Made by a program: the position numbers and the translations under genes | Shown: positions 25,001-38,800 of the stretch, piece after piece | How positions within the stretch are numbered: the first letter of the stretch is position 1 | How the letters are laid out: each line of letters starts with the position of its first letter | Notes under the pieces: model-generated | Seen by the model: the letters and a program-made list of their open reading frames with translations, nothing else | Told to the model about the DNA's origin: nothing | The model's database searches: none | Assembly: GCF_030848805.1 (NCBI RefSeq) | Contig: NC_092362.1 | Location: forward strand, 18,955,642-19,019,641 | Length of the DNA stretch: 64,000 nucleotides | Reading direction: 5' to 3' | Origin: Temnothorax longispinosus | Taxonomy: Eukaryota; Arthropoda; Insecta; Hymenoptera; Formicidae

Positions 25001-25953
25001 AAATATAAAAATCGGAAACTTACAGTGCGAGATTGAAATCATGTTTAAGCATAAAGTCCAACTCTTCGTCATTTAAGGCACCAAAATCACAACATGCTGC
25101 ATCTTTCATCTGTGAATGAAAAAATTTTCAATATTTAAAAATAAGGTTTACAATCAAAGAATCAAAAGTTCGGAAACTCAAGGATGTTATATATCACATT
25201 ACAGGATTTAACATTTGAGAATAAGAGTTAAAAAATACAAAATTTATTGATAAGCTTGCAGTAAACCGTACGAGATCTTCACTCACAATTGTCCGTAGTC
25301 TTTCATCAATCTCTTCGTCCGGAAGTAAGTGTAAGTCTATTTCTAATTGAGCGTTAGGAAAGTTTTGAGTGGAAATAGGCACATCTATTGCACACAATTC
25401 AAGATCCTTAACTGCGTCATACTCATACTCTTTATTCTCCAACTCTCTGCCGCCGCCACCACGGCCACCGCTGCCACCGCCAGAGTCAAATTTTTGTTGC
25501 ATTTCAAAAACTTCCTCTGAAAAGTAATGAGATTACATAAACTGGCATAGGTGATATCATTAATAAATATATATAGAATTGAACTTACTCTGATAATTTA
25601 CAACTTGTAAACGATGAATTCTTGTTATGCCGTACATTAATTGTGATGACAGATATAAGCTAAATCTATTTGATTTGTTGCGCGACTGCATTATTTCCAA
25701 AATTTGCTCGCTGGCGATGTAATATAAAATGCAAACAAAAGTGTCAAAATTGAAAAAAAAATGTCATTATAAATGTTCAATATTAAAAGTACATAAACAA
25801 AATAATTTACCAAGTTTCTACAGTGTTTATCTTCTTTATAGCACCAGAATTATAGTGTCTTTTAAATAATTTCTCGCTGACCGTTGCAGCGAGCCAACAA
25901 GGAGCTAATTGGCCCCTTCGTCGATGGGAAAGCAGTTCAACTGGATAGAACAT
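21991..25953 (-). CDS. REC8: REC8-like meiotic cohesin kleisin subunit
   Basis: Kleisin that closes the cohesin ring and replaces RAD21 in meiosis, being cut by separase at anaphase. Exons (minus): 25953-25811, 25710-25589, 25516-25287, 25109-25024, 24843-24764, 24671-24520, 24053-23766, 23643-23466, 23387-23165, 23006-22860, 22591-22431, 22070-21991. All phases close, giving 629 residues. The N-terminal domain (about 1-90) begins MFYPVELLSHRRRG, then WLAAT, CEQIL and RFSLYLSSQL, which fit REC8 better than RAD21 (RAD21 has WLAAHWDKKL). The C-terminal winged helix (about 555-620) reads TREDAATAFEILL then LYEQEKLILRQ. The middle is acidic and low-complexity, with a Gly-rich run near residue 100. 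The start ATG is preceded by CATCAG, so a 5' UTR intron may end there. Its last exon carries the end of a tandem duplication. Divergent kleisin middle regions are normal. Confidence 0.88.
22125..22260. mobile_element. Palindromic MITE in last REC8 intron
   Basis: The arms meet around a centre at 22196 (gtttgcatattcacatac and its complement) and continue outward to ccttaac / aagggctaag. No coding capacity. It lies between the exons ending 22431 and starting 22070 and leaves both splice sites intact. Confidence 0.7.
24190..24325. mobile_element. Diverged MITE in REC8 intron
   Basis: Ends resembling attcacagtccgttcttata face a diverged inverted copy, with cttaag motifs repeated inside. It lies in the intron between exons 24671-24520 and 24053-23766. 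The arms are only loosely matched, so the element is old and the borders are approximate. Confidence 0.45.
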
Positions 25954-26040
25954 CTGATGAAGAATAAGTCTCATAAATAAGAGCAAATTCGTAAATAGCA
26001 AATGAAAGATCATGTTGAAAGAATAAAAATGAAAATCATA

Positions 26041-26276
26041 TGGCCAGTCTACAATGAGTCGTTAGTCGTTAGTCAGATGTCGGAAGAAATAGTTATAAGC
26101 GTATTGTAAGCAATCGAAGGCCTGTAATCGGTGATCGTAAGAGATGGCATTTGGCCAATCGCTTATTATGATTGCCGATTACAGATTTCCGATCGCCTTA
26201 TGACACGTTTATGACTTTTTTCGACTCTCTTCCGACATCTGACTAACGACTAACGACTCATTGTAGACTGGCCAAT
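26041..26276. mobile_element. Palindromic MITE upstream of REC8
   Basis: Perfect or near-perfect outer arms of about 47 bp (tggccagtctacaatgagtc, a doubled cgttagt motif, gtcagatgtcggaag and complement) enclose a 140-bp centre. It lies within 90-325 bp of the REC8 start codon, so it may overlap its promoter. The end motif TCTACAATGnGTCG is shared with the elements at 40.9-41.1 and 49.7-50.1 kb. Confidence 0.9.
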
Positions 26277-27311
26277 ACTCAGATAGCACATAGACGTACG
26301 TCAGGTTATCCTCAATACATCCAGGCACGTTCTGGGTGTATCGAGGCCGACTTATTGTGCTTATTGTTCCGGATAACAAATAAATAACAGAAAATAACGA
26401 TGGAAATTACCTTGATCTATGTTTATTATTGACCGATTATCCTAGTCTTCAGTCATATGGATATACTTGTCGAATGTAACGATCAAATTCTTTTTCGATC
26501 AAAGAATCTCTCAACTTTTACAATTTATTGGATCAATTTCCTTCAAACGCGCTTTCCTTGAATATTACACTTCTCCTCTTTCGTAAGTTATCTCATTTTT
26601 CATGGAGAGACTCGTCAAACCTTTGCCGTCAAACGTACTCCTTCTCTTCGCACTACGATTTTCAAATTGACAGAAATGACAGATTGCGTGCGCGCCGAAG
26701 ACGGGAGGCATCGACGGGTTTGTTCGCAACGCGCGACGAAGGCTGACGATAATTGCGGGCATCTCTCGACGCTGACGTTGGCGCTAGCACTGGCACTGGC
26801 GTGTCACGTAAGTCCGCCTTAAGATTTTCGTTGCTGCGCACGCGCAAGAGTTTTTCCGCGTTCAAGCGGATTGAAGTGGATTTTGATTTGCTCCGCGATT
26901 TTCGTGCCGTGTATATGTACATACATACATATGTACATACATACAGCTGGTCGCGCATATCAATACATGTGGAGACCACATGGTGGACTGGTGGAGACGA
27001 GATCAACAGTGATCAACGGTTGGATGCAATGATGCAATTTTTACCTACTAGCTACTAGATGCATATCCAATTCGACCAATTCTACTAAATCTAGTGGAAA
27101 TTCTACTGACTTGGCAACACTGCTATCCGGCGGGACCGTGTGGCGCGACGCGCGCTTCCGTACATTTGAACATTTGAACTGCATTCGTGCAACGTACGCG
27201 GACTGGTTCGGACGTGTTTCGCGCGTAGACACGGACGACACGTTTGATTAGACGATTAACGTTTGCCCTTTGAGTGACAGCGTAACTGCGCCGTGTGCGT
27301 TGAATTGGACA
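26277..27311. other. Intergenic region between REC8 and the composite rhodanese locus
   Basis: No gene recognised. Sequence from about 26660 onward is CpG-richer, with a small (TACA)n stretch near 26915-26945. Position suggests a divergent promoter zone for REC8 (minus) and the rhodanese gene (plus). Open frames on both strands are arginine/serine-rich and motif-free. Confidence 0.4.
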
Positions 27312-27812
27312 TTCAGCTTCGAAAGCCTGATGTTTCTGATGCTTCGACTGTATGTTGGCGGGATCCTTGTAATTCTCCTCAGTTGCTAGCTGAAGTTTCT
27401 CGGCGATCCAATTTTCCATCTCGTCCGCATCTCGAGAGAACTGCTGCAGAGTCTGAGACTCGCCCAGCTTCGAGCGCTTCTCAATAAGAGCGTCCTTCAA
27501 GTGTCGCCAGCGATCCAACACTTGACATCGTCTTTCGTCGATAGGTTTAGCGGCATAATGTTCCGCAGCGATCAGCTGATCAGCCAGAGTCTGTAAGGTA
27601 GCGATCTTCTCTTCGTGAGCGTTGATTGCTTTATCAAAATCTTCGTGCTTCTTGATGAGAGCCTCGACATTGTCACTGCTGTCCACCGCGTCTGCGCTGC
27701 TGAGGAAAGCCTCCCGCGCGCTCATCCAATTTTCCGCCTGCTCGCAATCCCTGCAGAACAACTGCAATTCGAGATTCTGATCGAGTTGCATGCGTCGTTG
27801 GATCCAAGCTTG
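27312..27812 (-). pseudogene. Alpha-spectrin gene fragment (about 1.5 spectrin repeats)
   Basis: The minus strand reads about 165 unbroken codons that closely match alpha-spectrin: LQLFCRDCEQAENWMSAREA, then NVEALIKKHEDFDKAINAHE, LDRWRHLKDALIEKRSKLG and FSRDADEMENWIAEKLQLAT. Similarity ends abruptly after HQAFEAE at 27312 and before WIQRRMQLDQ at about 27806. There are no splice sites at these ends and no other spectrin exons in the window. It is therefore a relocated piece of an alpha-spectrin coding exon, not the gene. The frame is still open, which suggests recent arrival. On the plus strand it lies directly upstream of the rhodanese gene. Confidence 0.85.
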
Positions 27813-27815
27813 GAC

Positions 27816-29026
<1,211 letters not shown>

Positions 29027-29167
29027 CGGGACAATATATAAATTGCATCTATGCATACAAGACAATATTTTAAAAAATTTGACTTACACCACTATGGCTT
29101 TTACCCCTCCATATGTAACATTATTTATAAGAAAATTATTGTAATAAGGAATTATAAGGAAACGTGT

Positions 29168-29173
29168 AATAAA
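29168..29173 (+). terminator. Poly(A) signal AATAAA of rhodanese gene
   Basis: Canonical AATAAA 142 bp after the TAG stop. The dispersed repeat copy 2 begins immediately afterwards. Confidence 0.55.
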
Positions 29174-29175
29174 TT

Positions 29176-29500
29176 TGAAATTGTATGATACTAATGCCGG
29201 ATTATATTATACGAAATCAACAGAAGACGATTAAGATAATAACGGTGTTTATTCTTTATCTATAGAATTTCACATTTTAAAAATTATCGTTATTTATTAT
29301 AAATTTCACATAAATGTGAAGGTTTGAATCAACGCTCAAATAATAGCTTTTTGCTTGCAAAATTTGACATTTATCTGAAAATTAAAATTATAAAATTACT
29401 ATTATATTTTTCAAAATTATGAGATACAAGATTCGTAATAATTTTGAAGAATGTAATCTTAATTTTGTAATTTTAATTATCGTAATGCGTTATTAATTGG
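29176..29500 (+). repeat. Dispersed ~320-bp repeat, copy 2
   Basis: Same-strand copy of 15050-15373 with a few percent of differences. It starts two bases after the AATAAA of the rhodanese gene. Confidence 0.85.
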
Positions 29501-30156
29501 AATACGCAAGATGAAAGCGCGGCCGCCGCGGCCAGAATATTCCTTCCAGCTGGCTAGTTCGGACACGAACCATTAGCACGGACGCAAACCATGTGTGGTT
29601 ACCGAGCGAAACGACGTAGTTGAGTTGCACTTTCTCAGGCGGCGCGTCGGAAAATGCAACACACGAAAGGCCGGGATGGCCTCTCTCAGGTTTCTCTCTG
29701 GTTCCAGTGAGAAAATTAGTTTACATATTTTTAGTGTTTAAATGTTTAATTACTGATGAAAATTTGTCAAATTATAAACACTGTAAAAACATTAAACACT
29801 GAAAATATAAATAGGAATACTCACTCGATGATTGGTTCTTACCTTCGGATCCAACCAATCACGGTTTAGGAAACGTATCGGAACGCGAAAACGCACGAAA
29901 TTTCACGAAGTTATGCGGACGCATAGTGCCTCGTGCCTCGTGCACAACTGACAAGTCTGGCAACTGGCGCGGCGTTGCGGGTTGCTAGTTGTGGCGTTTC
30001 GCTTTCGCGCCGCCCGCGCCGCGCCGAGTCGCCGAGCCGCGCGGAGCGGACGAGCGGATCTCTCCGCGCATCGTGTGGCTCGCTCTGGACAGTCTTGACA
30101 TTAGAGACCGATCCCCACTGATTATCCCCACGCCGATTAACTTCCGACGTAGATTG
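29501..30156. other. CpG-rich stretch without recognised gene
   Basis: Contains gcggccgccgcggcc near 29519 and a strongly GC-rich block at about 29950-30090. No frame has recognisable content. It may be a promoter/first exon of a gene whose coding part is not in view. Confidence 0.35.
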
Positions 30157-30335
30157 CCCTTACAGAAATTCAATACTGTAAGCGATTATTTGGCTACTGA
30201 TTAATTACTTATTTTGGGCATTTTGAATATTAAAAGCATTAAAAAAACAATCCTTAAATTTTATTAATACTCAAAATAAGTAATTAATCACTAATTGTAA
30301 GCCAAATACTCACAGTATTTAAATTTCTGTAAGGG
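30157..30335. mobile_element. Palindromic MITE, CCCTTACAG ends
   Basis: Arms of about 60-65 bp are inverted copies (cccttacagaaatt, then agtaattaat near the centre). No coding capacity. A target duplication is not evident. Confidence 0.85.
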
Positions 30336-33300
30336 TATAAGGGGCGACTTTTCGACCGAGCTTCGATTAACTTAAATCTAATTTGACTCGAATGTTCCAA
30401 ACTGCATTGCATGGAATTTTAGCGAATCCAATCTGTTCTGTCGAATACCGATCTCACGCGATAAGGAAATTGATAATATCACGTGCGCTAATAAAACAGT
30501 ACAGGTATATATCGCTCGATACGTTTAATATCGAGGTCACCCTAAACTGGCATTTTCCCTGGGAAAACCAATCGCGATAGGCCCTCGTTTTTCACAACGC
30601 GGTTTTCTACTCGCGTTCGCGGCAAACCTCGTATTACGTGGTAAATTACTTCCATACGAGCGCGGTGCTTTTTTTTTCAAGATATGGACGATTAGTGCAA
30701 TTCCGCACAATTGTAAGATACCGTTGCAGCAACGTCAGCTTTATATCTCCGATCTTTGCGGTAGAATTACTTCTACAACACGAGTCCTATCTCTCGTCGA
30801 TAATTTTAAGTTAAATTTTTAATTTAAACTGACCCAGGGCAAAGTGACATATTAATGACGTATTGATAACATCTCTATCGTCAATAACACGCCATTAAGA
30901 CGCCTTTGGACGTCTCCTGCTACCTGGGAAAGGTTTAAATTTATGTTCAAAATTTCAAGTTTTAAATTTTGAATTTGAATTCTTCGTGTCTTATAATCAC
31001 TCCTCATTAACATTAAGATTTATCGCGAATGCGATAAGATATTTTAAGCTCGCTTTAACACGAAATACAAATAATTTCTCGATATAAAAGTTACATTTGT
31101 AATAAAGTCGCATAAAATACACAAAACACACACGAGGACGGCTCGTTAAAAATGCCGAAACACCCGAAAAGTTAGCTCATAAATATCTCGACGTCCTAAA
31201 CTACTAAATCGACTTTTATTTCATTTTTTTATATCGACAAGAACTTATCCCTATATCTCTGATAAATCCAATGTCTTACACGATCGCATCCACGGAATCG
31301 CACGAATAACATTATCTACGTATAGATTTATCATGCGGGAATTTGCGGCGGGGTATATGCAACGGATATGTATTTACGGATATGAAATTAAGCGAGCGAG
31401 AGACAGAGCGAGAAAGAGATAATGGGAGAGAAGGGCTCGAAGCCGAGCGCCCCGATTATCCTCCGCCTTAAATTTCGCTTTCGTTATTTTGCCTTCTAGA
31501 GCGGCGAGTATAATTTCGCTTAATTTGCCGCGAGCGATAACGTTGTCGACTCGCGCACGCACACGCGACACGCGGCTTGTACACACGTACACACGGCGAC
31601 TCACTCGGAATGCCGGACGATTACACGCGAGAAGTTCAAGTCGACATAAATGTCTTGACGTTTAATTAAGCGGTTTTTACGTTAGTCTAATCCCCTCGGA
31701 CATTTATTCGCCTATTTTGCGGGCACGTTACACATCATCTTCTTTCTTTCTCTTTCGAATTCAGAATCCGGTACGACCGCGCCTCTTGATATACGAGCCG
31801 ATAGAAGCGCGCCACTCCTGTAAAGCGACACAAAGACAAGTGTCCGGCAAGAGATTTGGAGACGAAAAAAAAAAAGAGTCTTGGAACTCCGCCAACGTCT
31901 CGGCGATGTTGTTCGGGCGATGGCGCCCCGTCCTTGAGCATCCTCGATCGAAACGAGACGTTTCGATTAGCCGATGCGATAAGTAAGTTTTCCGCGCGGT
32001 TTCTTATCGGGATTGAACCTCGGAAAATAACCGATGATCTGCGAATGGCACTCCGTACGTTCAACCTTATCACGGACGCAACATTGTCCAGAAAAACCGG
32101 CTCTTCGTGCGCTAACGAGGACGCAAACAAGGACATTTTTTCCCTCACATCTTTATTCCTCTCCTTCCTCCTTTTTTTTTATAGGTTTCCGTATCCCGAG
32201 ATATAATACATACTCACCGAGGCCAGCCTTCCCTTCCTTCTTTTTTTTTCTGCTCTGAAGACAGATTGTTTCGTGTCTAAAATTTGATGTGGATCGGATG
32301 CGGATGAAAGAAATACTTTCAAGTATACTCAAGCCTGAACGAAACGTATTCGAACCCTCTACGAGTACTTCGAACCTAGAACAAACATGTTCGAATCTTT
32401 AATGAGTACTTTCCTAAAAATGTTATGTGTAAAATATAATGTGTGTATATATATACACACATACACACACAAATATCCCAGTAAACACCAAGAAAACATG
32501 CTAGCTATAATTTTCTCAAGAATGTAAATGCAATATAACACATATGTGCTATATATTATATGTTACTTGGTGTTTGCTGGGGGGAGATCTCTCTCTTCAT
32601 TACAATTTTATATAATGACTTATATATTATAACGTAATATTATTCAAGTATTACTTGTAAAAGATTCGATTCTTTAGAAATTGCTTATAAAGTACATTTT
32701 GAATCATGCAGGTAATCGATTTGAAATTCGAAACTAACTAATCGGGGATTAGTTTGCAAGTACAAATGTATGAAAGATTATTCCTTGAATAAATATTACT
32801 CGAATCCTAGAAATAAAACTTGATTATTGAATTTGACCTGGATTTCTAAGTTCTTATTGAGCTTGACTCCCTCCCCCCACTGGTACGCAACGACGATACG
32901 ACACACGGATAAGCAGTGTAATTCCGTATCCATCCTGATAGATATTTCTTATCGCGGCAAAACATCGCCGTTCTTCTCTTCTCTTAAGTGGTTTCACTAG
33001 CAGTGGGATAACAATCGGTCTTCGGTTATATCTCTGTTTGATTCCAGGCTGTGGTCCATTTAGCTCTACGAATCTTTCGAAATGTTTGATTGAGACCAGT
33101 GATGCACCTGTCGCACTTAAATGGATCGGAGAGTCTCTGTAACACATTTTTTTTTATATTAACGAAATTTCTCATAACTCGTGTGGCAACTAGAAATCGT
33201 ACCTGAGTCTCTCCATTCGCGACTGCTCCCTTTCTAAAAGCTTCAGGCCGTTCCAGCGATATAACGAGTGATCGTTATATCGCGAAATTGTGCTTCTCGA

Positions 33301-33697
33301 TATCATATGTCGGCTTTCGTTTTTATCTCGTTCTTATCGCTTATATACTGACGGGAAATTGACCTTAACACAAAGTACAGAGTTTATTTCTGCTTTCGGT
33401 TATTTTCCTCTCTCGGGGATTAAATACGAAATAATTATAGACACGGCAAACGTAGCCGTACAGGAGTCCCCCTCGAATGCCCAGGCTTTAGCTTCATTAA
33501 AATGTCAATAGCTGCTGCCGAGTATCTATCGCTAATAGCGGATTGCAAATTTGTTAAAGAAATCTCTCGAACGCTATTTGCACTGACGTAATTATTCGTT
33601 ATCGCTCATTAATATTCATACCTACTTCTTCTGATTGTGTCGATTTGATGCATCTTATTCAGATTCTGAAATCTACTTCACTCGAGATCGTCGGTAC
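30336..33697. other. Non-coding stretch upstream of the RNF216 duplication
   Basis: No gene recognised. It holds GC-richer patches (about 31380-31620 and 31740-32110) whose frames lack motifs, CT-rich runs near 32150-32250, and one palindromic repeat (32477-32580). Confidence 0.4.
32477..32580. mobile_element. Small palindromic element, CCCAGTAAACACCAAG ends
   Basis: The 16-bp ends (cccagtaaacaccaag and cttggtgtttgctggg) are inverted copies, one mismatch, around an AT-rich centre of about 70 bp. No other features. Confidence 0.7.
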
Positions 33698-34365
33698 AAC
33701 GGACAAAATGTAAATTGGCGACAACTAATAAGCTAATGGTGCGGTCGTCGAATTTCACCATTTAAATTTCACATATAAAGAAATTGCAACGACATTTGTA
33801 TGTAAAATACGTTTCTTTTTTCTTAATTTGCATCATATCTCATAATTTAATCAGCAAAATGAATAAGCAAAATCTTTCGGCGAAGTTTTATTGGAGTATA
33901 AATGTTACTTTTTTTGTTATAATTTATTCAATTCTGATCCTCGCGAATAGACGTTCGTGAAATGTTGCACAGACGTGCATCGAATAAATATTTATCGAAA
34001 ATATATCCTGTCTATAAAAAATAAAATAATATTGTGCATTTAAAACTCAAACGCGCGTATATTTGTTACCGCATACATGTACATTACAAACATAACATTT
34101 GATTATTCAACGAGTTTTTATTATTGCTCCGCACCTTTAACGCTTTCTGCACATAAATTTACGCTTTGAACAAAAAATGTGGGAACGGTAAGAAAATTTA
34201 GAAAGTATTAAAAGCTAAAAGCAGCAGCACTCCGTTATAATTAATAATTACTCTACACAATAGATAATCCATCAGCATGTAACTAAAAGAAGTAGAAGGG
34301 TTATATTATAAACTGTTTCTACAAAATAGGAACAAATATATTTTTCATATGTGAACTCATAAAAA

Positions 34366-34960
34366 ATACGTTACAGTTTATCTTATCACATAAAAAACAC
34401 TAAATTACGTTAAGTTAAAATATCAGCTGCTTATTATATTTACGATAACGTTTTATAGCTATGAATGAAGGAATTGAAGGCGTGGTAACGATGTGAGTTA
34501 TTTTATTTATACGCCAGCTGAATACTAGAAATAATCAGAAATGATATTCATCACGTTCGTAAAAAAATACGTTGCAGTTTATCATATCATATAAAAAACA
34601 CTAAATTACGTTAAGTTAAAATATCAGTTGCTTATTGTATTTACGATAACGTTTTATAGCTATAAATTAACGAATTAAAGGCGTGGTAACGATGTGAGTT
34701 ATTTTATTTACGCCAGCTGAATACTAGAAATAATCAGAAATGATATTCATCACGTTTATAAAAAAATACGTTGCAGTTTATCATATCATATAAAATCATA
34801 TAAAAAACACTAAACTACGTTAAAATATCAGTTGCTTATTGTTTAGGATAACGTTTTATAGCTATAAATTAAGGAATTGAAGGCGTAGTAACGATGTAAG
34901 TTGTCATTTTATTTATATGCCAGCTGAATATTAGAAATATCTTCAGAAATAAAGTTTATC
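34366..34960 (+). repeat. ~195-bp tandem repeat, three units (copy A)
   Basis: Units start at about 34366, 34562 and 34761 (aaaaaatacgttacag/ttgcag, ending cagaaatgatattcatcacg). The unit contains cgtggtaacgatgtgagtta. The third unit is slightly diverged. Copy B of the segmental duplication has only two units. Confidence 0.9.
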
Positions 34961-35403
34961 ATGCTCGTTTAGTGCTTTCCTTCAATTTATTCCAACTCCA
35001 TGCTTATTTTTTTCAAAATCAATATTGTTCTCCACTGTCCAATTCCTCAATTTATATATTATAATACCTGCTTCTGTCTTTTGTACTTCCATTTTTATCA
35101 TCATGTATATACATTACTGCATACGATTGGACAATACTAGCAACTGTTTTGACTCATCTACTACTATCTTAGCTAATTACTCGTATTATGTCGAGAACAA
35201 ATTTGTAAATTGTATGTAGAAAAAATGCTCTAATAATATATGACAAAATATTAAATGAAATTTTAGAACCAAACGAGTAAAGAATATATATAATTGTTTT
35301 CGATATCGTAACTAATAGTAACGCAAAAGTTGTTATCCAAATGAATAGTGCACATTCCTCGCATTCCTAGCGGAGACCTGAAAATAGTTTTCAAAACTTA
35401 ATT

Positions 35404-35799
35404 TACAGAGTGTTTCGTGTTTCCCAAGTACAAAAATTGAGGGGAATATTTCGTGGCTTATTTTAAGGAGAAAAGATCCTATAAACATATGCCCTAAACT
35501 GTTTCGTTTTTAAAACACAGGTTTCGAAGTTGTAAAAAAAAATATGAAAATTTCGAAAATCTGGAAAACGTTTAGAAATGTTTTATTGGTACTGAAAATG
35601 GTTTCTAATGCCACATGTACGCATGCCAAATTTGAATAAAATTTCTTTAAACGTTTTCCGCGGATTTTCGAAATTTTCATATTTTTTTCACAACTTTGAC
35701 ACCCCTGTATTTTGAAAACGAAGAAGTTTAGGGGATGTTTAAAGGATCTTTTCTTCCTAAAATAAGCTACGAAATTTCCTTAATTTTGTGTACTTTCAA
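35404..35799. mobile_element. Long-arm palindromic element (copy A, truncated at one end)
   Basis: Arms of about 150 bp (aagtacaaaaattgagggga, later gaaaatttcgaaaatctgg, and complements) surround a short centre near 35600. In copy B the equivalent element has both ends; here the right end runs straight into the remnant of the MITE that carries the RNF216 stop codon. Confidence 0.85.
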
Positions 35800-35800
35800 G

Positions 35801-38800
35801 TTAAGCGACGTTGGTGTAAGCAGTCCTAAATGCGTATTTATTTGGATATGCAGATTGTATATATACCACTGGATTTGGAATATCATCATGAGGTCCTCTG
35901 CTTTTAGGCGGTAACTTTGGTAAAAGTGCATCAACATTTATATCAATTTTAGGATCTTTCTCTTTAATCTGCTTTACAGTTTCCTTACAAACTTTGATTA
36001 CAGACTCGGCATTCATACGACGATCATCACTCCATAACGGACAACTAATAAAAAAAGAAAAGGTAAAGTAAAATAATGTCGACTCGCTTGCACAACGATG
36101 TCAAATTGCATATTATCAAAACTCACAGATTCGAGCGTTTTGCTCCTTGACCTTGAAAATGCTTATAATCAGTTACTGGTTTGTCGCAGATGTAACACAT
36201 CTGAGCACCACATACACAAGTCATTTTGTTACAGCCTTCTTCCTTGAAAAACATTCGGCTGCAACGATAGCATTTTCGTACCAGAGCTTCAGTCATTTTT
36301 TCTTCCAAGAGTTTACGTGCAGACTCTGTTTTTTTTTCGTTGCATGTCAGAGGAATGTGATTAAGTTCTTTGCATAATCTAATACCAAAACAATTTATTA
36401 GTAATGTGCAGTCACGTGTTTACTTCTAAATATCTTTTCCGAGTTCTGAACCATTAGTATTTCGAAATGCATATTATAATATGGAAAACAAAATGTTTCT
36501 TCGCAAATTTATGTTAAAACAAAAACAATATTCTGTGAAATAAGTATTTGATACATTCTGAACTGTTCTGAAACTTACAATCTTCATCGACACTTAAATT
36601 CAGTCAGACACAGAATTTGATAACAGTGAAAAGCGATGATAACATTAAAATTATAGTAGTAACGTCAGAATTACAATTACCGACAAGATTCTTTCGAACA
36701 TTCCGGATTTAGGCATTTGAAAATCTTATCTTCCGGTGGCGGTATATATGCAAAATGACAAAATGGACATGACACTAAGCCTTCGACTCTAGCGGCTATT
36801 ACCTCCGCCTCTTGCCGCTTGCAAAGCAGGATTCCGTATTTAGTTGGCGGTAATACTCGTTGAAGTACAGATATAGGAAATTCACATCCGCACTTTAACA
36901 AGCAATCCACACGTGTATTGCCATCTCCCAGTACCGCATCGGTACTCCGTACTATACACGAGTTGCAAAATATATGACCCTCCTCGCACGTGGAACACTT
37001 TGATGGCATACATTCGTTATCGTAACAACACTGACATTCGAACAGCTGACCTTTTGCCTGACAGAAAGAAATTAGTAAAAAATAATGATCTAAAACAAAA
37101 TAGTGATTTCTATTTTAGAACATTTTGTACCTTAAGCTCATTAAATTCTCGCTCTTCTTTTGCTTTCATTCTGTCCAGATATTTTCTAAGTTCTGCTTTA
37201 TGTTGTATAAAAGCACATTCTTGAAGGAACGGTATATTTTCTGTTTGAACCATCTTGTTACTTTGCCGTTTAGTTTTCATATCGGGGCTTAAAGCTTCCA
37301 GGGCCTTCGCAGTTAAACTCAAATTATTCGTATATTTACTGTATGCTTTCTGCAATGTTTTTACCTGCAAAGCATATTTAAATGTTTAATATCGAGATAT
37401 TGAACAGCTTAATGATAAAACTGTAATATTAAGCAAAAGATTCGCGGGTACGTTTTCCTACTATTTTATACATATTATAAGAGATTTTAGGTGGAAAAAT
37501 ATTATAATTTCATTGCGATAAAGATAAGTAACCAAAATCATAAATATAAATAAATCCAAGGTAATACATCATGCTAAGTTTCGTAGAGAACGGAAATACA
37601 ATAATAATAAACTTGAAAAATTTAATCCGTGATACTGTGATCCAATAACAATAAAAAATCCATAATGAAGAATTAAAATCAATTAAGCACTTAAAAGAAT
37701 ATTTTAATGTGTATCTTAAAATAAGCTGATTACCCTCAATTTACTGAAATGATATTTAAGAAAATCTATTGCGTGCGGATTAAATTGGCAATTCCTCTTG
37801 TCGTTTTCAAAGTATGAAAATGGATCTGGAAATATTTCTAAGAACTGTTGCACTTTGAAATCCGTCGTATACTGCTTCTGCTGTTCTGTAATCTTTTTCT
37901 TCGCCAGATATTGTGTCTTTGTTGGATAATCCGGGTGTTCAATATTTGACTGAACAAACTCTTTAATCCGTTCGTGATTTCCCTGAAGTTCCTCAACAAT
38001 TTTTCTTAAATATACAGGATCTGCGTCGGGGAATATCGTCAATAAATCAGCATACTGCTCATTCATATCATAAGATATCTCGGGTTCTTCTGTTGGAGCT
38101 GGACGTGGCTTGAGTTTTTTCAGAGTCTCTTGGCGCTCAAAAGTGAGCAACGTTTCAAATAAATGCACGAATAATCCTTCCTCATTTAGTGAATGTTCAT
38201 AATCTCTAGTATAATCATGGCATAACTTTTTAATATAAGGAGTTTTTACTCTTGGAAACTTGGGTATTAATTTGACGTATAATGCATTAGCTTTTTCATT
38301 CAATATTATGTTTGTACTCTCAGCACTTTTTTCTATATGTTTCTCCTTGCGTTCACATGGTTTTACTTCTTTATAATCATAAGATAGGTCAAGTTTTTCT
38401 TTCGGAGCTGGACGTGGCTTGAGTCTTTTCAGATCCTCTTGGCGCTCAAACTTGAGCAACGTTTCAAATAAATGCCCGAATAATCTTGCCTCATTTAATG
38501 AATGTTCATAATAGTCTCTAGTATAATCATGGCATAACTTTTTAATATAAGGAGTTTTTACTCTTGGAAACATGGGTTCGGGAAACATTAATTCGACGTA
38601 TAATGCATTAGCTTTTTCATTCAATATTATGTTTGTACTCTCAGCACTTTTTTCTATATGTTTCTCCTTGCGTTCACATGGTTTTACTTCTTTATAATCA
38701 GCATCTTTTGATGCATCTTTCTGCTGTACTCCATGATCCGTTACGCTTGGAATTCTATCTAATGCTTCACTGTGTGAAGCTACAGTAAGTCCATAATTTA

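Noticed and set aside
32854..33147. 97-codon minus-strand frame with basic composition
   Set aside because: I considered a decayed reverse transcriptase or tail protein, but no motif or neighbouring domain supports either.
34366..34960. CRISPR-like spaced repeats
   Set aside because: The units are adjacent 195-bp tandem copies without unique spacers, and the genome is eukaryotic.
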